The notes under the pieces were generated by a model that was given only the letters and a program-made list of their open reading frames with translations, did no database searches and was not told the origin of the DNA. Shown piece by piece: positions 30,711 through 44,011 of a stretch of 64,000 nucleotides of DNA; position 1 is the first letter of the stretch, and the number at the start of each line of letters is the position of its first letter. The position numbers and the translations under genes were made by a program. The DNA comes from Tricholomella constricta (Eukaryota > Basidiomycota > Agaricomycetes > Agaricales > Lyophyllaceae): assembly GCA_013368375.1 (NCBI GenBank), contig JAACJP010000035.1:124001-188000 (forward strand), read 5' to 3'.

Positions 30711-33600
30711 TCAGAAGATCTGTAACAACTGCTGGCCAGCCGCAAATACCCTCTCCTGTTTCTTCATCAACTCCTCCCTGCGCCCCGCAACAGTCGGGTT
30801 CTCCTGCGCCAGCTCTTTACAAATACGGTGGCCGTCCGGACCGTTGATCCCAAGACCCGTATTCAGCACATTCAGGATCCCACGTTCTGCGCCCCACACA
30901 AGCTCATAGTCGATGGCGAGCGGGATGTTATCCACAAAGCGCTTGTACGCGACTGGCGTAATACATAAAGTTCAGCAGGTTCGCGGTGCAGTCTCAATAG
31001 CAAGCACAACTTGAAGCACAAGCAACCCACCTTGGAAATAAGCGCGCACGTCAGCCATGATGATAAGCGCCGGCTCCATCCCGTCCGGTTCGATGAGCTT
31101 CGCTAGTGCGTCGGGCTTGATGCCCGGCATGCCCATCTCGACGAGGCTAGCCAGGACTTTTGCAATCCCTAACGGCGCGGGAGGCGACACCACCCCGCGG
31201 TTGAAGCCGAACGCCGGAGGTGGTGGGGTGTACTCCTCGATAGCGGCCATAAGCCGAGGGTTGCGGTCCTTCTCGCGGGCGGAACGGTAGTGCGTGAGGA
31301 ACTTCTCCTTGTAGTCGGTGAAGTAGTGGGTGTTGAGGGAGAAGGGGCGGCTTTCGAGTTTCATGAGCCAGGCGATGCGCTCGTTGGTGCGCTCCATGCA
31401 TTTATTGAGATGGTCTTGGAGGAGGACCCTACATGGTAGGCCACGGAGATGAGGTTGATGGTGATAGGAAGAAGCAAAGAAACTTACTTGATATGTTGTT
31501 CTAGCTGGCCTTGTCCGAACGACCCGAAATGGATGTGGACCAGGCGCCTGACGTGTTCGCTGAGGATGTGATAGACGGTATGACAGAGAATTTGCGCCGG
31601 GGTGTGCCATTTCTTGACGATTGACTTTATATAAGTCTCCTGTACGACGAATGGGTAACTGCCAGGAAGTTCGCGTGTTCGCGCTCTATCGAAGCATGAC
31701 GATCATTGAAACCATGAAATACTCGGGTCTGCCCCACTCACTGGTTAGCAACTTCGAACACCTCGTCGATGTAGATCGACTTCCCCGTGACTACGATGTC
31801 ATCAAATTCTTCGTCGCCTGCGTCTAATACAATTCCGTTGTCGAAACTTGAGGGATCCTCCGATTCGCTTTCTTCTTCGCTCGACAAGAATTGCGCCTTC
31901 TCGATACGCTTTGCCCCTTTGTATCTCTTCTCAAACGGCTGGAAATCGGGCGCTGTGATTCGTACAGCACGTCGGAAAGTTTCCTGCGCCGGCCGAATGT
32001 CTTGCAACAGTCCTTCTTCAGGGACACCCTCTACATGCCTGGCGAGATCACGGACGAAACCATGCAGGAGGCTCGCGATCTCATTTTGGGGATCTGCCGA
32101 AGGCGCTTTGGGGAGGCTGTTGAGCGCATCGCGCGTGGCGATGATGGACTTGTCAATCTCTTCCTGGATCTCTGGGAGCCTTAGAAGGGATATGAGATCC
32201 GTAAGTATAGGGCGCTAAAGCAAAGGTAGAGCAGCGTACCGTTTAGATATCAAGTCGGAAAGGATGGAGCTTAGCCGGTCGACGAGGTTCCCTGTGCGGA
32301 GATACTTGTGGTACATCGAGTCCAACTCTGACCAGGCCGCCGTGGATGCGAAAAACTCGTCTTCGCGTTTGCGAGCTTGGGCCCAGGTGATACCCTTTTT
32401 GAGCTGGTCGGAGCCAGGTTGCTTGACGCAGTACCATCCGTTATCCAGGGATTCCCTCTCGTTGCGGATGAGAGAAATCCAGTTGTGTTCCTCGCCCGGA
32501 GGGATGCGGTCAGGCTTGGTGAGGACGCCTAATGGAAATACGGAAAAGCTTCAGCCACATGCGAACTACGTTGCATTGGGTTGAGCTCACCGATCGTGCG
32601 CTTTCCGTTTGGGTCATATGCCTTGGCTAGTTCTTGCGCGCCTTGGTTCTGAAAATCGGCTGGGGAATATATCTTTAGTGTGTTAACCGTCAAAAGGATC
32701 GAGCTTCCCTACTCTCGCAAGCGACAGTCAACAGAATGATACAGCTGGGTCGCTTGATATACGATGCCACGAGGTTCTTGACAAGGTCGATGTCGCCCGT
32801 GTTCCCAGTCAAACCAACGCCCGCGATCAATCCTAGAGTAACGCGCTTCAGGCTGACATCCAGCAACAAGCAAGAATTAGAGCAACTTACCGGGAAGATC
32901 ACAGAAAGAGAGGTCAGCAACGTCCGGGCCACTTATTTTCAGAGTAACGAAGTTACTCGAGAAGGTCAACTCGAGCGTAGATCCTTGATCATCCTCCGTC
33001 AAGAAGTATTTCACGCCCTTGGTTTTTCTGACGCTGGGATTCAGGATTGCCCATTGCGCCCGCCGGATACGGTCCTCGACCTGTGACTTGTCGGTAATCA
33101 CATCGCCGAAAGTCTCAGTGCGAAATTTGCCGTTTTCATGTATGCTCAAAGACACACTACAATTCCATGCGTCGGAAGATCGAAAGAGCCGACACTCGGT
33201 GGGGCATCTACACAGAGATTAAGGACGCCGTCTTGGTAGACTAAAGCTACTACGCACCGGGTGCAAGTTCCAGCGGCACGTGGAAGTGTGATACCAGAAA
33301 TACTTTCAATCAAAGAGGATTTTCCAGCGCTCTGGGAGCCGATGACTGCAATCTGTGGGAGGTCAATGTCGACTTGCACCCTGTAGTGAGAGCCAAATTC
33401 AATTTGATCGTGCGCATCTGGAAGACAAGTGATGCTTACCCAGTGCTATGGAGGCGGTTGACCAAGTCGAGCATCTGCCGACTATTTTGCGAAAGGAGTG
33501 GGTTAGAAAGGCCGACGCCTTCCTTGAAGTCGGTACCACTAGCATCCGGTAATTGTGCGGACGCTGGAACAAGAGTGTCGTCGTCAGAGAAAATGCTCAT
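30711..33600 (-). CDS. Dynamin/Mx-like large GTPase
   Basis: Ten exons: 33600-33440, 33380-33258, 33207-32891, 32832-32713, 32659-32591, 32528-32240, 32179-31742, 31685-31488, 31428-31031, 30952-30711; total 2,355 nt, 784 residues. GTPase motifs: G1 GSQSAGKS (68-75), G2 Thr in GTCTRCP, G3 DLPG (198-201), G4 TKPD (267-270). A stalk region follows ([13 protein letters not shown]), then an acidic Ser/Glu/Asp loop, and a C-terminal GTPase effector domain (about 705-784, [11 protein letters not shown]). No PH or Pro-rich domain, so it belongs with the Mx/Vps1-like fungal dynamins that act on membranes rather than with endocytic dynamins of animals. Exact cargo is unknown. Splice phases all agree. 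Confidence 0.9.
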
Positions 33601-34615
33601 CCTTGTCCTTGGACGCTGGTGCAGGGGGGAAAAGGATGATAGGTTTAGAATGTGGGCGTGGTCGAATACTTATACCGCCATGTGCGTGACGGCACGCCTG
33701 GAAACAGCGTGTTGTCGGACATTTTAAGATCTTAGAGCTGCGAAGTGTGACGGGGGCCTGCCAGCATAGCCTGACTGGACGCTTCATAGTAAAGGAATCA
33801 CCAAAGACGAGGTAGAATAGATAAAAACTACTCCTGTATCGGCAACGTGCCAGCGCTTATTGACTTTAGACGCCCAGAGAAGTGTGAGGCGCTTAATAGA
33901 AACAAGAATATTAACAGAGCGTTGGGAGGATCCGCTGAAGAAGTAACGGCGACTCGTCCTGGCCGTCAACTATGACTTTGTGATGTTGGACCCACAGATG
34001 AGATGGATACGATAGGGTTACCTCGAGGAGGCTCCGAGACAACGTGATGCTGTAATATTCGGTGATTAACCACGGAGTAGGTAAGTCAAAATCAGGAGTT
34101 TTTCTCATGTGAAGCATCCATTCGCTGTGCAAGAGAATTGTATGGGCTTTTTGGCGCGCTGAGAAGAAAAAATCAATTGTAAGATTCAGATGCTTTGAAG
34201 TGCGCATCCGCTGCAGAATGGGTCCGGCAAATGGGGCGAGAGAATTTATTAGAGAGCTAGGCCGCATAAGCAACACTTGCCTCACCTGAGAGGCTATATC
34301 CGAGTCGCCGCTCAGGCCGCCGCCCAAGGCAGTACTTGAATTGACTGCAAGGTCCAGGAATCTGACACAAGCGCTCTGGATCATGTTGCCACTGTTTTTC
34401 GAGAGAACACTTACCATGATAATCGACCAACTAAGTAGGAGTGAATGGGGAACGAAAATCAGGGCCACACTGAGACCTAGGCGCGCTTCAAGTTTACTGA
34501 CTGTTTGGTGATGTGGCCCGCGCATCATACATACTAGACATTAATCCATGAATAAAACAGTGCGTAAGATAATATGCAATATGGACAGCAACGACAGCGA
34601 TAACCAGAGATGAGT
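33601..34615 (-). other. Spacer with an uncertain minus-strand open frame
   Basis: Between the GCN1 stop and the dynamin-like start, both on the minus strand. A 205-codon frame at 34528-33911 has a hydrophobic N-terminal stretch (LSVALIFVPHSLLLSW) followed by several GTAAGT/GTGAGG donors and CAG acceptors, so it could be spliced, but no reading gives a family I know. It may be an untranslated leader region or a lineage-specific gene. Confidence 0.3.
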
Positions 34616-37600
34616 CTAGAATAAGCCGTCGAGACTCTCATCGTCCAGCTCTTTAAGCAATTCCCGAGCCTCCCGAGACGGGCGCGCGATCGATGGCTTT
34701 TCGTTACCTATGCTCTCAAGGACTTTTTGAGCAACGTTTTTGAGCAGAGAAAGCTTCTGGAAAAGATTCTCAGGAATATCGTCAGCTTCTTCGTCGGGGG
34801 TCAGTACGGCAAGGATGACGTGAGCCGCCAACATCGTCTGTGGTGCGCCAGCCACGAGATGCGTTCTGGGATTGTCATATGTTAATCCTGGTCCTGATAG
34901 AAACGTGAGAGACTTACGTCACTAGAGGTCGGAGAAGATCAGGGTGTTCCTTTGATAGCGACGATACCAGCTCTCCGATGGCTTGAGTGTAGTGTTCTGA
35001 CAAGGCCATCAGTGATTTGCCATTTAGGGAATAAAAGAAAAAACAATGAAGACTAAATTACCTCCATGAATCTCCCGGAACGCATCTGAAGCCAGTTCCA
35101 CGCACGATTCTCGAGCCTTCTCCCCGACATTCTGTGAGCCACTTTTGATAACGCTCGCAAGGGCACGGACGAGACTGGTGGCAATGGCTTCGTCGTTGCC
35201 CTTGACACCAGTGATCAGCTCTGTGATGACAGGGTCAACTCGCGGCTGATACTTCATCAAGACTCCGAGGGCCTGCGCAGCCTTATTCCGGACCGCCACA
35301 CTTGCGGGATCGCTTGCGCTTTTGACAAAAGTGCGCTGGAGCTGAGGGAAGAATGGCTTCACAAAGGCAGGAATCCGCTCCAGCATGGACGTAAGAGCGC
35401 TGAGGATGGCGGTTTTGACGGCAGGGGGGTACGTCGTGGCCTGGGTCGCAACTCGAATGAGAGGACCTGTAAATGGTACTACGAACGGTTTGATGGCGCT
35501 TTCCTCGGTGCGTTCCACGAGGTCGCCAATAGCATAGGCGGCCTGCTCCCGCTGCTCGTTGCTGCCAGTGGTAAGACCAGCGATGATGATGGGAACAGTC
35601 GGTGACACGCCCTTGGGGAGACTGAAACCGGGCACGGTTTGTCCTGGAGCCCCGGTGGATTCGATGCTTCGGCGGAGCGGAACGACGAGTGGCTCCAGCT
35701 CGTCTTTGGGAATTGACTTCACGAATACGTCGAGTGCTTGCCATGCTGCAGTGTGGACTTGAACCTGGGAATCTTCGAGCAATGAGATCAGCTGTCGTAT
35801 CCAGTCAACGCGGTAGAGAGAAGAGTCCAGGTCTGATTCTTCGCAGAAGATGGCGAAGAAGTTGCAGCCGCTGACACGTCTCTTGGGAGACTCGTTTTTG
35901 GCCCTGTATACAGTTGAGAACGGGCATGGAGAAGGGGTGGAATTACACACCATCCGAGGAGTACCAGCATCAGGGTATTCAGGCCTTCCGCGTCGACGAT
36001 TGAAGCGAAGAGCGAACGAATCGTCTCACCCAGAGCATCCTGTAGTTCTTCGTCCTGATCATCTTCATATGTCTTGACGAGCGCGCTCAGGATGACCGTT
36101 AACCGTCTGCTCAAGGCGTTTCCGGCCACAGTCACGAGAGAGGCAAGGGCACGAATGTTGAACAAGGTCATCGGCAGGGACGTTAGTGTAGGAATGAGGA
36201 CCGGGAAGACCGTAGAGGCCCGAACCTATGCCAACATCGCCTCAGTGCAGTTACCCAAACATGAATATGAAGTCCTTACACTCATCACTTCACGCAACGC
36301 TTGAAGTGCCGTTCCAGATCCTTTTCCAGGCTGACGGAGGGCCTCTAATAGGGTGGGGATCGTCTCGTCTATAGCCTTTGCCCCCATATGTTCTTGAAGA
36401 ATATCGAAGGCCTTGGCAGCTGCTGTGCGAACATTGGCCTCGTCGTCCACCAATGAGACGCGAACCATGGAAATGATCTCATCCTCATGGCCCTCACGCT
36501 GGGACTCGGCGGTACTCTCCCTGAATGACGTTCAATATAGTAACAGTCAAAAGGATGATAAGGCTCACATGATCTCGCTCAACATCAAGCAGACACCTTC
36601 CCTCGTGCGAGCATCCAAAGATGTCGACTTGTCTTTCACGATCGGCATAATGTCTCCAAGGATCTTTTCGCCGAATTTGCGACAGATCTCAGTCGTAGTG
36701 CGCGCAGCGGTCTTCAAACGATCAACGTAAGCTGAAGGTAAGGCCGAGGGAAAAAATAAAAGTACCTCTTGTTGTTCATATTCGTCCCCAGATATCAGGG
36801 AAATAATCTGATTAACAAGTTCGGGCAAGATCTCCCGGACTATACATAGCAGTCTGAGCTTTTCAGGACTCGGAAAAGGGGGCTGGAGAACATACCAGTG
36901 CGTGGAGTATTGTGAACCAGAGCCTTCCAAATCTGGATGGAAGTTTGCCGAACGACCACAACCCCATCTTGACGAACGAGATACAAAGCTGCGAGGATAC
37001 GATCGCGCCGTTGTAGGCCAAGGACCTCGCCGAGAGCCCGACGAGAGGTCTCAGCTGTGGTAGCCTCAACAACGACCTCCTCTTCGTCCAGATCAGAAGT
37101 TTTGCCCGATATTCCAGATACCTTGAACAGCAGCTCGCCCACCAGAGTGACGGAAGATTGCTAGGAAAAGTGTCAAGGTCTTTGCGACGAACATAAGAAT
37201 ACAGGTATCACGAACCCGGATGCGCCAACCAGAATCGAACATGCCCCGCTCCAGCTCAGGCAAAAGCAGGTCAATGGCCTTCGTCGAGTAATTATTAACG
37301 ACCATCCGACCAGCACGCATGGCAGCTTCTCTAACATATTCTTCTGTGTCAGATAGGCCACTGAGGATAGGTGTAATAATCTTCGGTAGATGTGGCTGGA
37401 AGCGAGTGCCAAACGTCGCAGGGAGGAAAACAAGGAGTGACATGAACCCTTCCCGCACTGTCGGCCGAGGTGATTGTGCATTCGTGATGATATCCGGGAG
37501 GAGACCCTCCAGGCGCTCCATTCCAAGACCAGAGAGAACCTCACTGAGACCCTGGGCGGCACCCTGACGGTCAACACCGGAGGTATCCGTTTTGAGAGTT

Positions 37601-40600
37601 CGCAACAAGCCAGGCACGAGGTCGGGGAAGTGTACTTCTCCGAGACGTTCCACCAAGGTGCCCAGGGCTTTGGCAGCAGTGGCACGAGCTTCGGGGACCG
37701 GGTCAACGAGGACCTGGTGTACCATGGGTAGAAGCTCCGACAAGTATGGGACGAAGTCCTTTGAGTCTGTGAGTGAAGCCAGATTGCCCACGATCTGGGC
37801 AGCTTTCTTTTTGGTCTCGGCGCCACGTTCTCGCAGTCCTCGTTCAAGAATCGGCACGACCTACAAGAGTGTAAGGATCATACAATCACAATCAGAAGGA
37901 AACACAGGACTCACCAGTGCCAAGGATGAATGGTCGATATAATGCATGAACGACGTCTTCAGAAGAGACGTAAGGGCATTGGCCGTTTTCGCAGGATCGA
38001 CCAGTGCCTTGAGAAGCACAGGCACCAACGACTGGATCTCTGGGTTGCTGATCACCTCACCAAACTGCTTCAAGCTCTTGTTCGCGGCAGCGCGGACTTG
38101 AGCATGTGAATCCGTGAGGACGCCAGTCAGGCGGGGAATGACTATCGGTAGTGAGAGAGAAAGTTGGCGGGGAGAGCAGTACGCCATCATGCCCAGGAGT
38201 TCGATTGAACCCTTTTTGGTCCTCCATTGCTTCTCGTCGAGTCCCTCTAGCAACGACGGTAGGATGAGCTTTACGCCATAGCCGGACATGTTGCCCATGA
38301 TCACTCGTGCAGCATCCTGAGTAGCTTCTCGGACGTCAGACGTCGTGTCGCCGAACAGCGTGAGAAGCAGTGGCAGAACGTATGTGATATAGGGTTCGAA
38401 AAGTCGGCCGAGGGTGTTGGAAAGTGTCTCGAACGCAAACATGACGCCTTGTCGAGGTTCGTATCGTTTCTTGTCCTCAGTCGCACCTCGCAACCGGGTG
38501 ATGATGTCGAACTCCTTGATGCCGCTGATTCCAGTGCCTTTGAGCACACCAGCCAGCCCATACGCCGCACCACGACGAGTAGCGTACTTTGGGGAGTTCA
38601 GAAGATCATCCATCAGGCTATCGACCAGTTGTGCAAGTCGTGAACGCATTAGCTTGACTAACGGTGAGAGGCAGTCAGACACCGCAATCTGCACCTGTTC
38701 GGAAGGAGTTTTTAGAGCCTCGACAAGGCGGTCAACGATGCCTGGTATACGGGGGTCACTGGGGTCCAAATGTCGCGCGACGCGGCCGAAGAAGATGATC
38801 ACGGCTTCCTTGATGTGATCATCCGTCTCTGTGGCGGGATTAGGCTGAGCCAAGTGATTCTCGAAGATGGATATGAGAGCGGCCAGGCGCTCAGCGCCAT
38901 GAAGGTCGATGATGGAGGTCCCGGCGTTGAGCATTCCGCGACGAACATCGGGTGTTCGGTCACCTAGGGCTTGGTCCTGTATCAAAAACTGGAAGAATGG
39001 CTCGATCTCATCCGGGGTGAATAACGGTCCGAGCAGCTCAAATGTTCGGGCAGTCGCAAGTCTAGCTGGCCAGGGATCTGTCCTATCGAGGCTCTGCGCG
39101 ACAACCATTCCCTAGGGCCCTTTGATTTAGTTTGGAAAACAGGATGTATCTGTTGACTTACATATTCATCAAACTCTGGCGCCAGAATCTTCGCCTAAAG
39201 TAGGCGTCAGCGTGTGTGATTTTTACAGTAAAGATACACGTGCCTTGTCACGATAGTAGTCTTGCAAAACAAGGAGAGACTTCTGGATCGTTTGGGGCCA
39301 GTGTTCGACGCTCTCAGCAATGGCGGCCGCGGCACTAGAGCGCACATAGGCGTTATCGTGTCCTTTGCCACAATCAGCCACCATAGACATCACACACACA
39401 CAGGCGACATACCAAGATAATCTAGCAACGTATCGAGGAACTGCTCTGGCACGTCCAGGCCGTTGTCCTCCCAGAGATAACGAGCCAATCTCGCATTCTG
39501 TTCATCCTCATCATGGCAAGCTATGAGGAGTTCTGGCGACCAATCAAGATCGGTCAAGTCGAATGGCTGGGTATATCTATTATAGCTCGCTCATCGGAAA
39601 CCAAAGAGGCAACTCACCTGAAGAGTCTGAAGACAAGAATTGCGCACATACACCTCCTGCATGAGCGTCCCCCTAAACAGAACAGACAGCTCTTCCTGTG
39701 ATGCAGAAGCCTGGATGGCTTCACCCAGATCCACAAGAGTAGAGGACGCGTCTTTGCTCAGCTTCGGCTGTTGGCGAATGACGTGGAGGAGTTTTTCGAT
39801 GGCCTGAATGCGGGGGAACGCAGAGTTCGAGACTGTTGAGGATCAGTCAAGCGATGGCGCCCAGAAAACCAAAAGAGGGACATACATTCGCCGCTGTGGA
39901 ATTTGATGATGGCGAGAGAGAGGGCCACTTGTTCTAAAGCCTCCTCTTCTTCCTCGACCGAAATACCGCCCTTCAGGAGAACCTGGCCCAAGAGAGGGTA
40001 CGCGTATGAGAAAGTCGCAGCGTCAAAGGGTGCTTGTTCCGAAAGGGTCCGCAGTCTGTACAAGACGCGAAGGATGAGGACTACATTGATAACCGCCAAC
40101 ATCGTCCGTCAACAATGGGTCGGCTCTGATAAGTTGTATGACCGTTACTCACGGTTAAGAGGCTCGCTCTGTAACTCCTCCGGTACCGCCTCTATCTCTA
40201 GACTCCGAAGCGCCGCAACACCCACCCAGCTGCGCAGCGTATCAAGGCGCTCAGAGCTGCACTTGGCCAATTCCTACATGCCAAAAATCCATCTCAATCC
40301 CACCCTCACTGAAACAACAACACAGACGCACCAAGTACGTATCGAACGCCTCCCTTCCAACGAGGGGGGAGCCTCCCTCCAACGCGCCTTCCAACAGCAG
40401 CGCCGCAACCTTCGAGATCTGGGCGGGGAACTGCTCCGTTCCCGCAGCGACCAAGCTCCTCACGAACATGAGCCCGCGATGGAGGTTCGCCTGCACGCTC
40501 GCGACATGCTGGCGGACCTTGGCCTCCTCCTCCAGCTGGGCCGTAACGAGCGCCAGCTGCTGCTTCGTCAGCGTCTTATTGCTCGCGGCCTTCTTGCTAG

Positions 40601-43600
40601 CGATAGTCCTGCGGATTTCTTCGTCCCATTTGGCCAGCTCCGAGTCTTTGCCTTTGGTAGTGGTCTGGGTGTCGCCTTTGTTGGCCAGGACTGTACCCGT
40701 GGGTGATCGTCAGGCCCGGCGATGAGTGAAAGTGTGGTGGAGTGTGTGCGTACCGTCAATGTAGGTCATTCCGTCGGGTGTCAACCAGATGCCGAAGTCT
40801 GTTTCGGTGAGAGAGTTGATGAGGCTGGGGTCCATGTCTACTTGCAGCTGCTCCATGATGCGCGGGAGGAACACTTCTGGGGCGACGAACGCCAAAGTGC
40901 TGACGGCGCTGTAGCTGGCGTCGGCGAAGCCGTACTGTGGGCGCTAGTCAGTCTCAATTGAACACCTGTGATTGAAGGCACCGACCTTGGCATCCACAGC
41001 CGATGCTCCTAAAATTAGCTTGAGGAGCTTATCGAGATGTTTAGTTGTCAAATCATGAGGATCCGTGCGCGCCTTCTGGCACAGGTCAATCCACGTCTGG
41101 CGCGAGTTCCCACCTAGATCCCATCAGTTCAAACCCCAGAGCTCTTGGTACAACCCGAAGAATACATACAAATCAGATGATGGTGACCCAGAATGATCAA
41201 CTTCACAATCAGATCTTCCCTCACCGGGAGCTCAACCTCGTCTGGGAAGTTGACGGCGCTAAGAAGCAACGCCGAGAGTCGCGAGTGTTTGTTCCACGGC
41301 ACGCTACTCTCTTCACCCGATTTAGCTGATGTAGGCGTTCCACGCGCGAGTAACGTATTGAGCCCATCGCGCACGACGCGGTTCGTGAGCTCCGGGAGGT
41401 TCGCGGTGCACCGAGTAACGACGGCGTTGACCTCGCGCCTGATCTGTGGCGTAGATCCGTCCAGGGCCAGGTGCAGAAGTATCAGGCCTAGCTGTGATCT
41501 GTAGCATAGACTCTCAGTTTCATGGTAGGCGAGGGAACAGAGGAGGGAAACCACACCGCAGCAGTTCGCTCTTCGCAAAATCTGCCTTGAAGTGCACAAA
41601 GGCGATCTCCCAGGCGCTGAGGAACCATTTCTCATCCGTTGCGTCCGTGATCTTCTGATAGACCTTGTCCCATAATAAGAACGACGACTTTGTCGAGCTT
41701 GCTACGATCGAATTCAGAGTTGCATTCTTCGCAATGACGTCGCCTAGAAAAAAGCCCAAGAAAAAAAATCAATTGAGTATGCCACATCACTGCTTGAGCT
41801 AACCACATACCAAACATTCCTGTCCTCGCCAACGGACCCAACAACACAACCGTTGCCACATACGCCTCCAACGGCCCCGCACTCGCGCTTAACGGGTTCG
41901 CCGCAAACGTCTTCAAGCCGCCCTCCAACGCAGGCACAAGTGCCTTTGCGAACTCCAGCGCCGGGCTCACACCGAAATCCACGCCTTCGCCGACAAGGAC
42001 CGTCCCGGCAAGCGCACAGAACGCTCTGCGCACGCCGGGTTTGGCACTGCCCATCTCCTTCGCTATTAGTGCCGTCGTCTCCTGGCCGACGCCGGTTCCC
42101 GTTGAGAGGAGGTAAACGAGATGCGCCGGGAGGGCTCCCGCTAGCACGGCTGTGGCTCCCTCATGTGTTTCCTTCGCGAGGAGCGGGGTCGTCGTTTGAA
42201 TTAGGGCCCCCGCGACGGCAGAAGAAGGAGGGAGGTAGGCGAGCATCGAGTAGAGAGCGATGCGGTGGTCGGGGCCCGCTGTCTTTCCGGACTTGGGGAG
42301 GGCGAGAAGCTCAGTCACTGCCAGTGCTGAGAGATCGTCGGATGCGGACCTAGGGAGGAGGGACTTGAAGAGTTGGATTGAGTTGGTGCGGGTTTGGGAA
42401 TTGCTGGATTTGGCGCTGTTGATGGTTTGGGTCAGAATGCGCTTGAACGAGTCGGTCGTGAGGGCATGGGGGTAGGCGGTGACAAAGTCGCAGACCACTT
42501 GGAGGATGGTTAGTTTGGTATTGGGAGGAGGTCAAGTAAATGTTTTACCAGGAAGCGATATTTCGGGTGATCGTAAGAGGGCCTTTTCGATTGTGGGGAG
42601 AGAGATATCAATAAAGTCTTTCTCGGACACAAAGTTGCTGATAAAGTCATTGTAAGCGTTCTAGGTTAGAAGGTTAGGCTATTTTTGTTAGTTCTGTCAG
42701 AATCCCGAGCGTACCGAAATGTAGGATGGAACGGCGGCTTTCGACATCAACACTTGTGAGGAGTAAGAAGCAAGTATCTCATCCTGTGGATAGGTGAGTG
42801 AGTTGATAATGAATGATTGCGATAAACCTTGCCTTAAGTTGCTGAGGTAGCCGCGCGGAGGGCTCGACATCAACATTCTTAAGGCGCACCAGGACACTGA
42901 TGGCGACACCGAGCAGTGGCATCATTCTAAAGGGGGATTGACTTGACTTTGAGATTGTCAACAAGGTGCTGATCAAGGTCGGTAGCTTTTCTCCAGCCTG
43001 GATGATAAGTTGAGTGTAAGATGATAATTATAAATGACCAGGCAGCCATACCGAACGTAGAGCACGCCTGACGCGCACTAGCGCTCCATGCAGCAACGAT
43101 GATCTCGCATTAGAGGCATTCAGCATCTCCAACAACGTCGCCATCGAGCCCACGAGCACGCGCCAAACGTTGGTGGACGAGAATTCAGGGCTGACGTTGA
43201 CGCATACGGTGTATATTCCACAAGACCAACTCAAGAGTACAAACAGGTCCGAAGACGCGTATGAGCTGCAAGGACAAGTTGAACAAACGATCGGCTTGTA
43301 TCAAAACAGAACCTGGCGCTGACCTCGGTGAACCACGCTTCACGAGGCGCGCGACCTCATTGGAGAGCCATCCAAGAATTTGCTCCGCCACTCCCAGCTT
43401 GACCTCGTCTGCAGGCCCGTCTGGCAGGCCGCGCATTTCGTCTCTCCTGATCAACTCCATTCCAACTGCCTCGACCGCGCCTTGCGAGGCGGCATCAGGA
43501 TATCGGGGGTAAGTTAGAGTAAGCAGCTTGAAGATGTCCATGATATGGCTAAGATTGAGGTCTGAAGTAGGCTCGTCGGAATCAGATCGTCGACGCAGCA

Positions 43601-43944
43601 AGAATAGACGCACCTGCGTGCTTTGCCAGCGACAACAGTTCATCCTGCAGGAACTGGGCCCGCGTTTTTGCTTTGGCATCCAACAAGAGATTCTGCGCAT
43701 ATTCCAGTGACTGCTGCCAATCGTTCAGCACCCGATCTCGCTGCCAGGAATAGCCATTGCTCGGCGATTCTAGGTCGTCCATTATAATGGCGGCGGCTGA
43801 AGAAATCCACGATTGAATTTCGGATTTACTCAGGGGACCGGTGGCCGTCTCCTTCGACTTGAGTTTCGCAAAGGTAGTCTTTTTCGACAGATTGAGAGGT
43901 GGTTAAGAAAGATAAAGATATCTATCCAGTACGTCCCAAGTCAT
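34616..43944 (-). CDS. GCN1: GCN1, ribosome-associated activator of the eIF2alpha kinase GCN2
   Basis: A large HEAT-repeat protein of roughly 2,500-2,600 residues in many exons. The first are 43944-43933 (only MTWD), 43878-43614, 43561-43324, 43265-43052 and from 42997; joins tested give family-like text (KRGSPSSYASSDLFVLLSW, LVRVRRALRSAGEKLP). The region 39108-37093 is the eEF3-like HEAT block (RRGAAYGLAGVLKG, VREATQDAARVIMGNMSGYGVK, GMFDSGWRIR), and 37093-35024 the RWD-binding region that contacts GCN2. It ends ELDDESLDGLF. GCN1 with GCN20 senses stalled or colliding ribosomes and passes uncharged-tRNA signals to GCN2. All major blocks are open with no internal break seen. It is head-to-head with CTK3. 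I did not resolve every exon. Confidence 0.93.
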
Positions 43945-44011
43945 TATTGAATTTATTTTCAATCAGGTTGATCGTGAGAACTTTTTAACCAATTCTCTTC
44001 GTCTCAGCACT
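43945..44011. promoter_or_regulatory. 67-bp bidirectional promoter / shared 5' region of GCN1 and CTK3
   Basis: The two start codons point away from each other across 67 bp. Either transcription starts overlap or the 5' UTRs are extremely short. Contains an AT-rich stretch (attgaatttattttcaat) near 43947. Confidence 0.55.
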
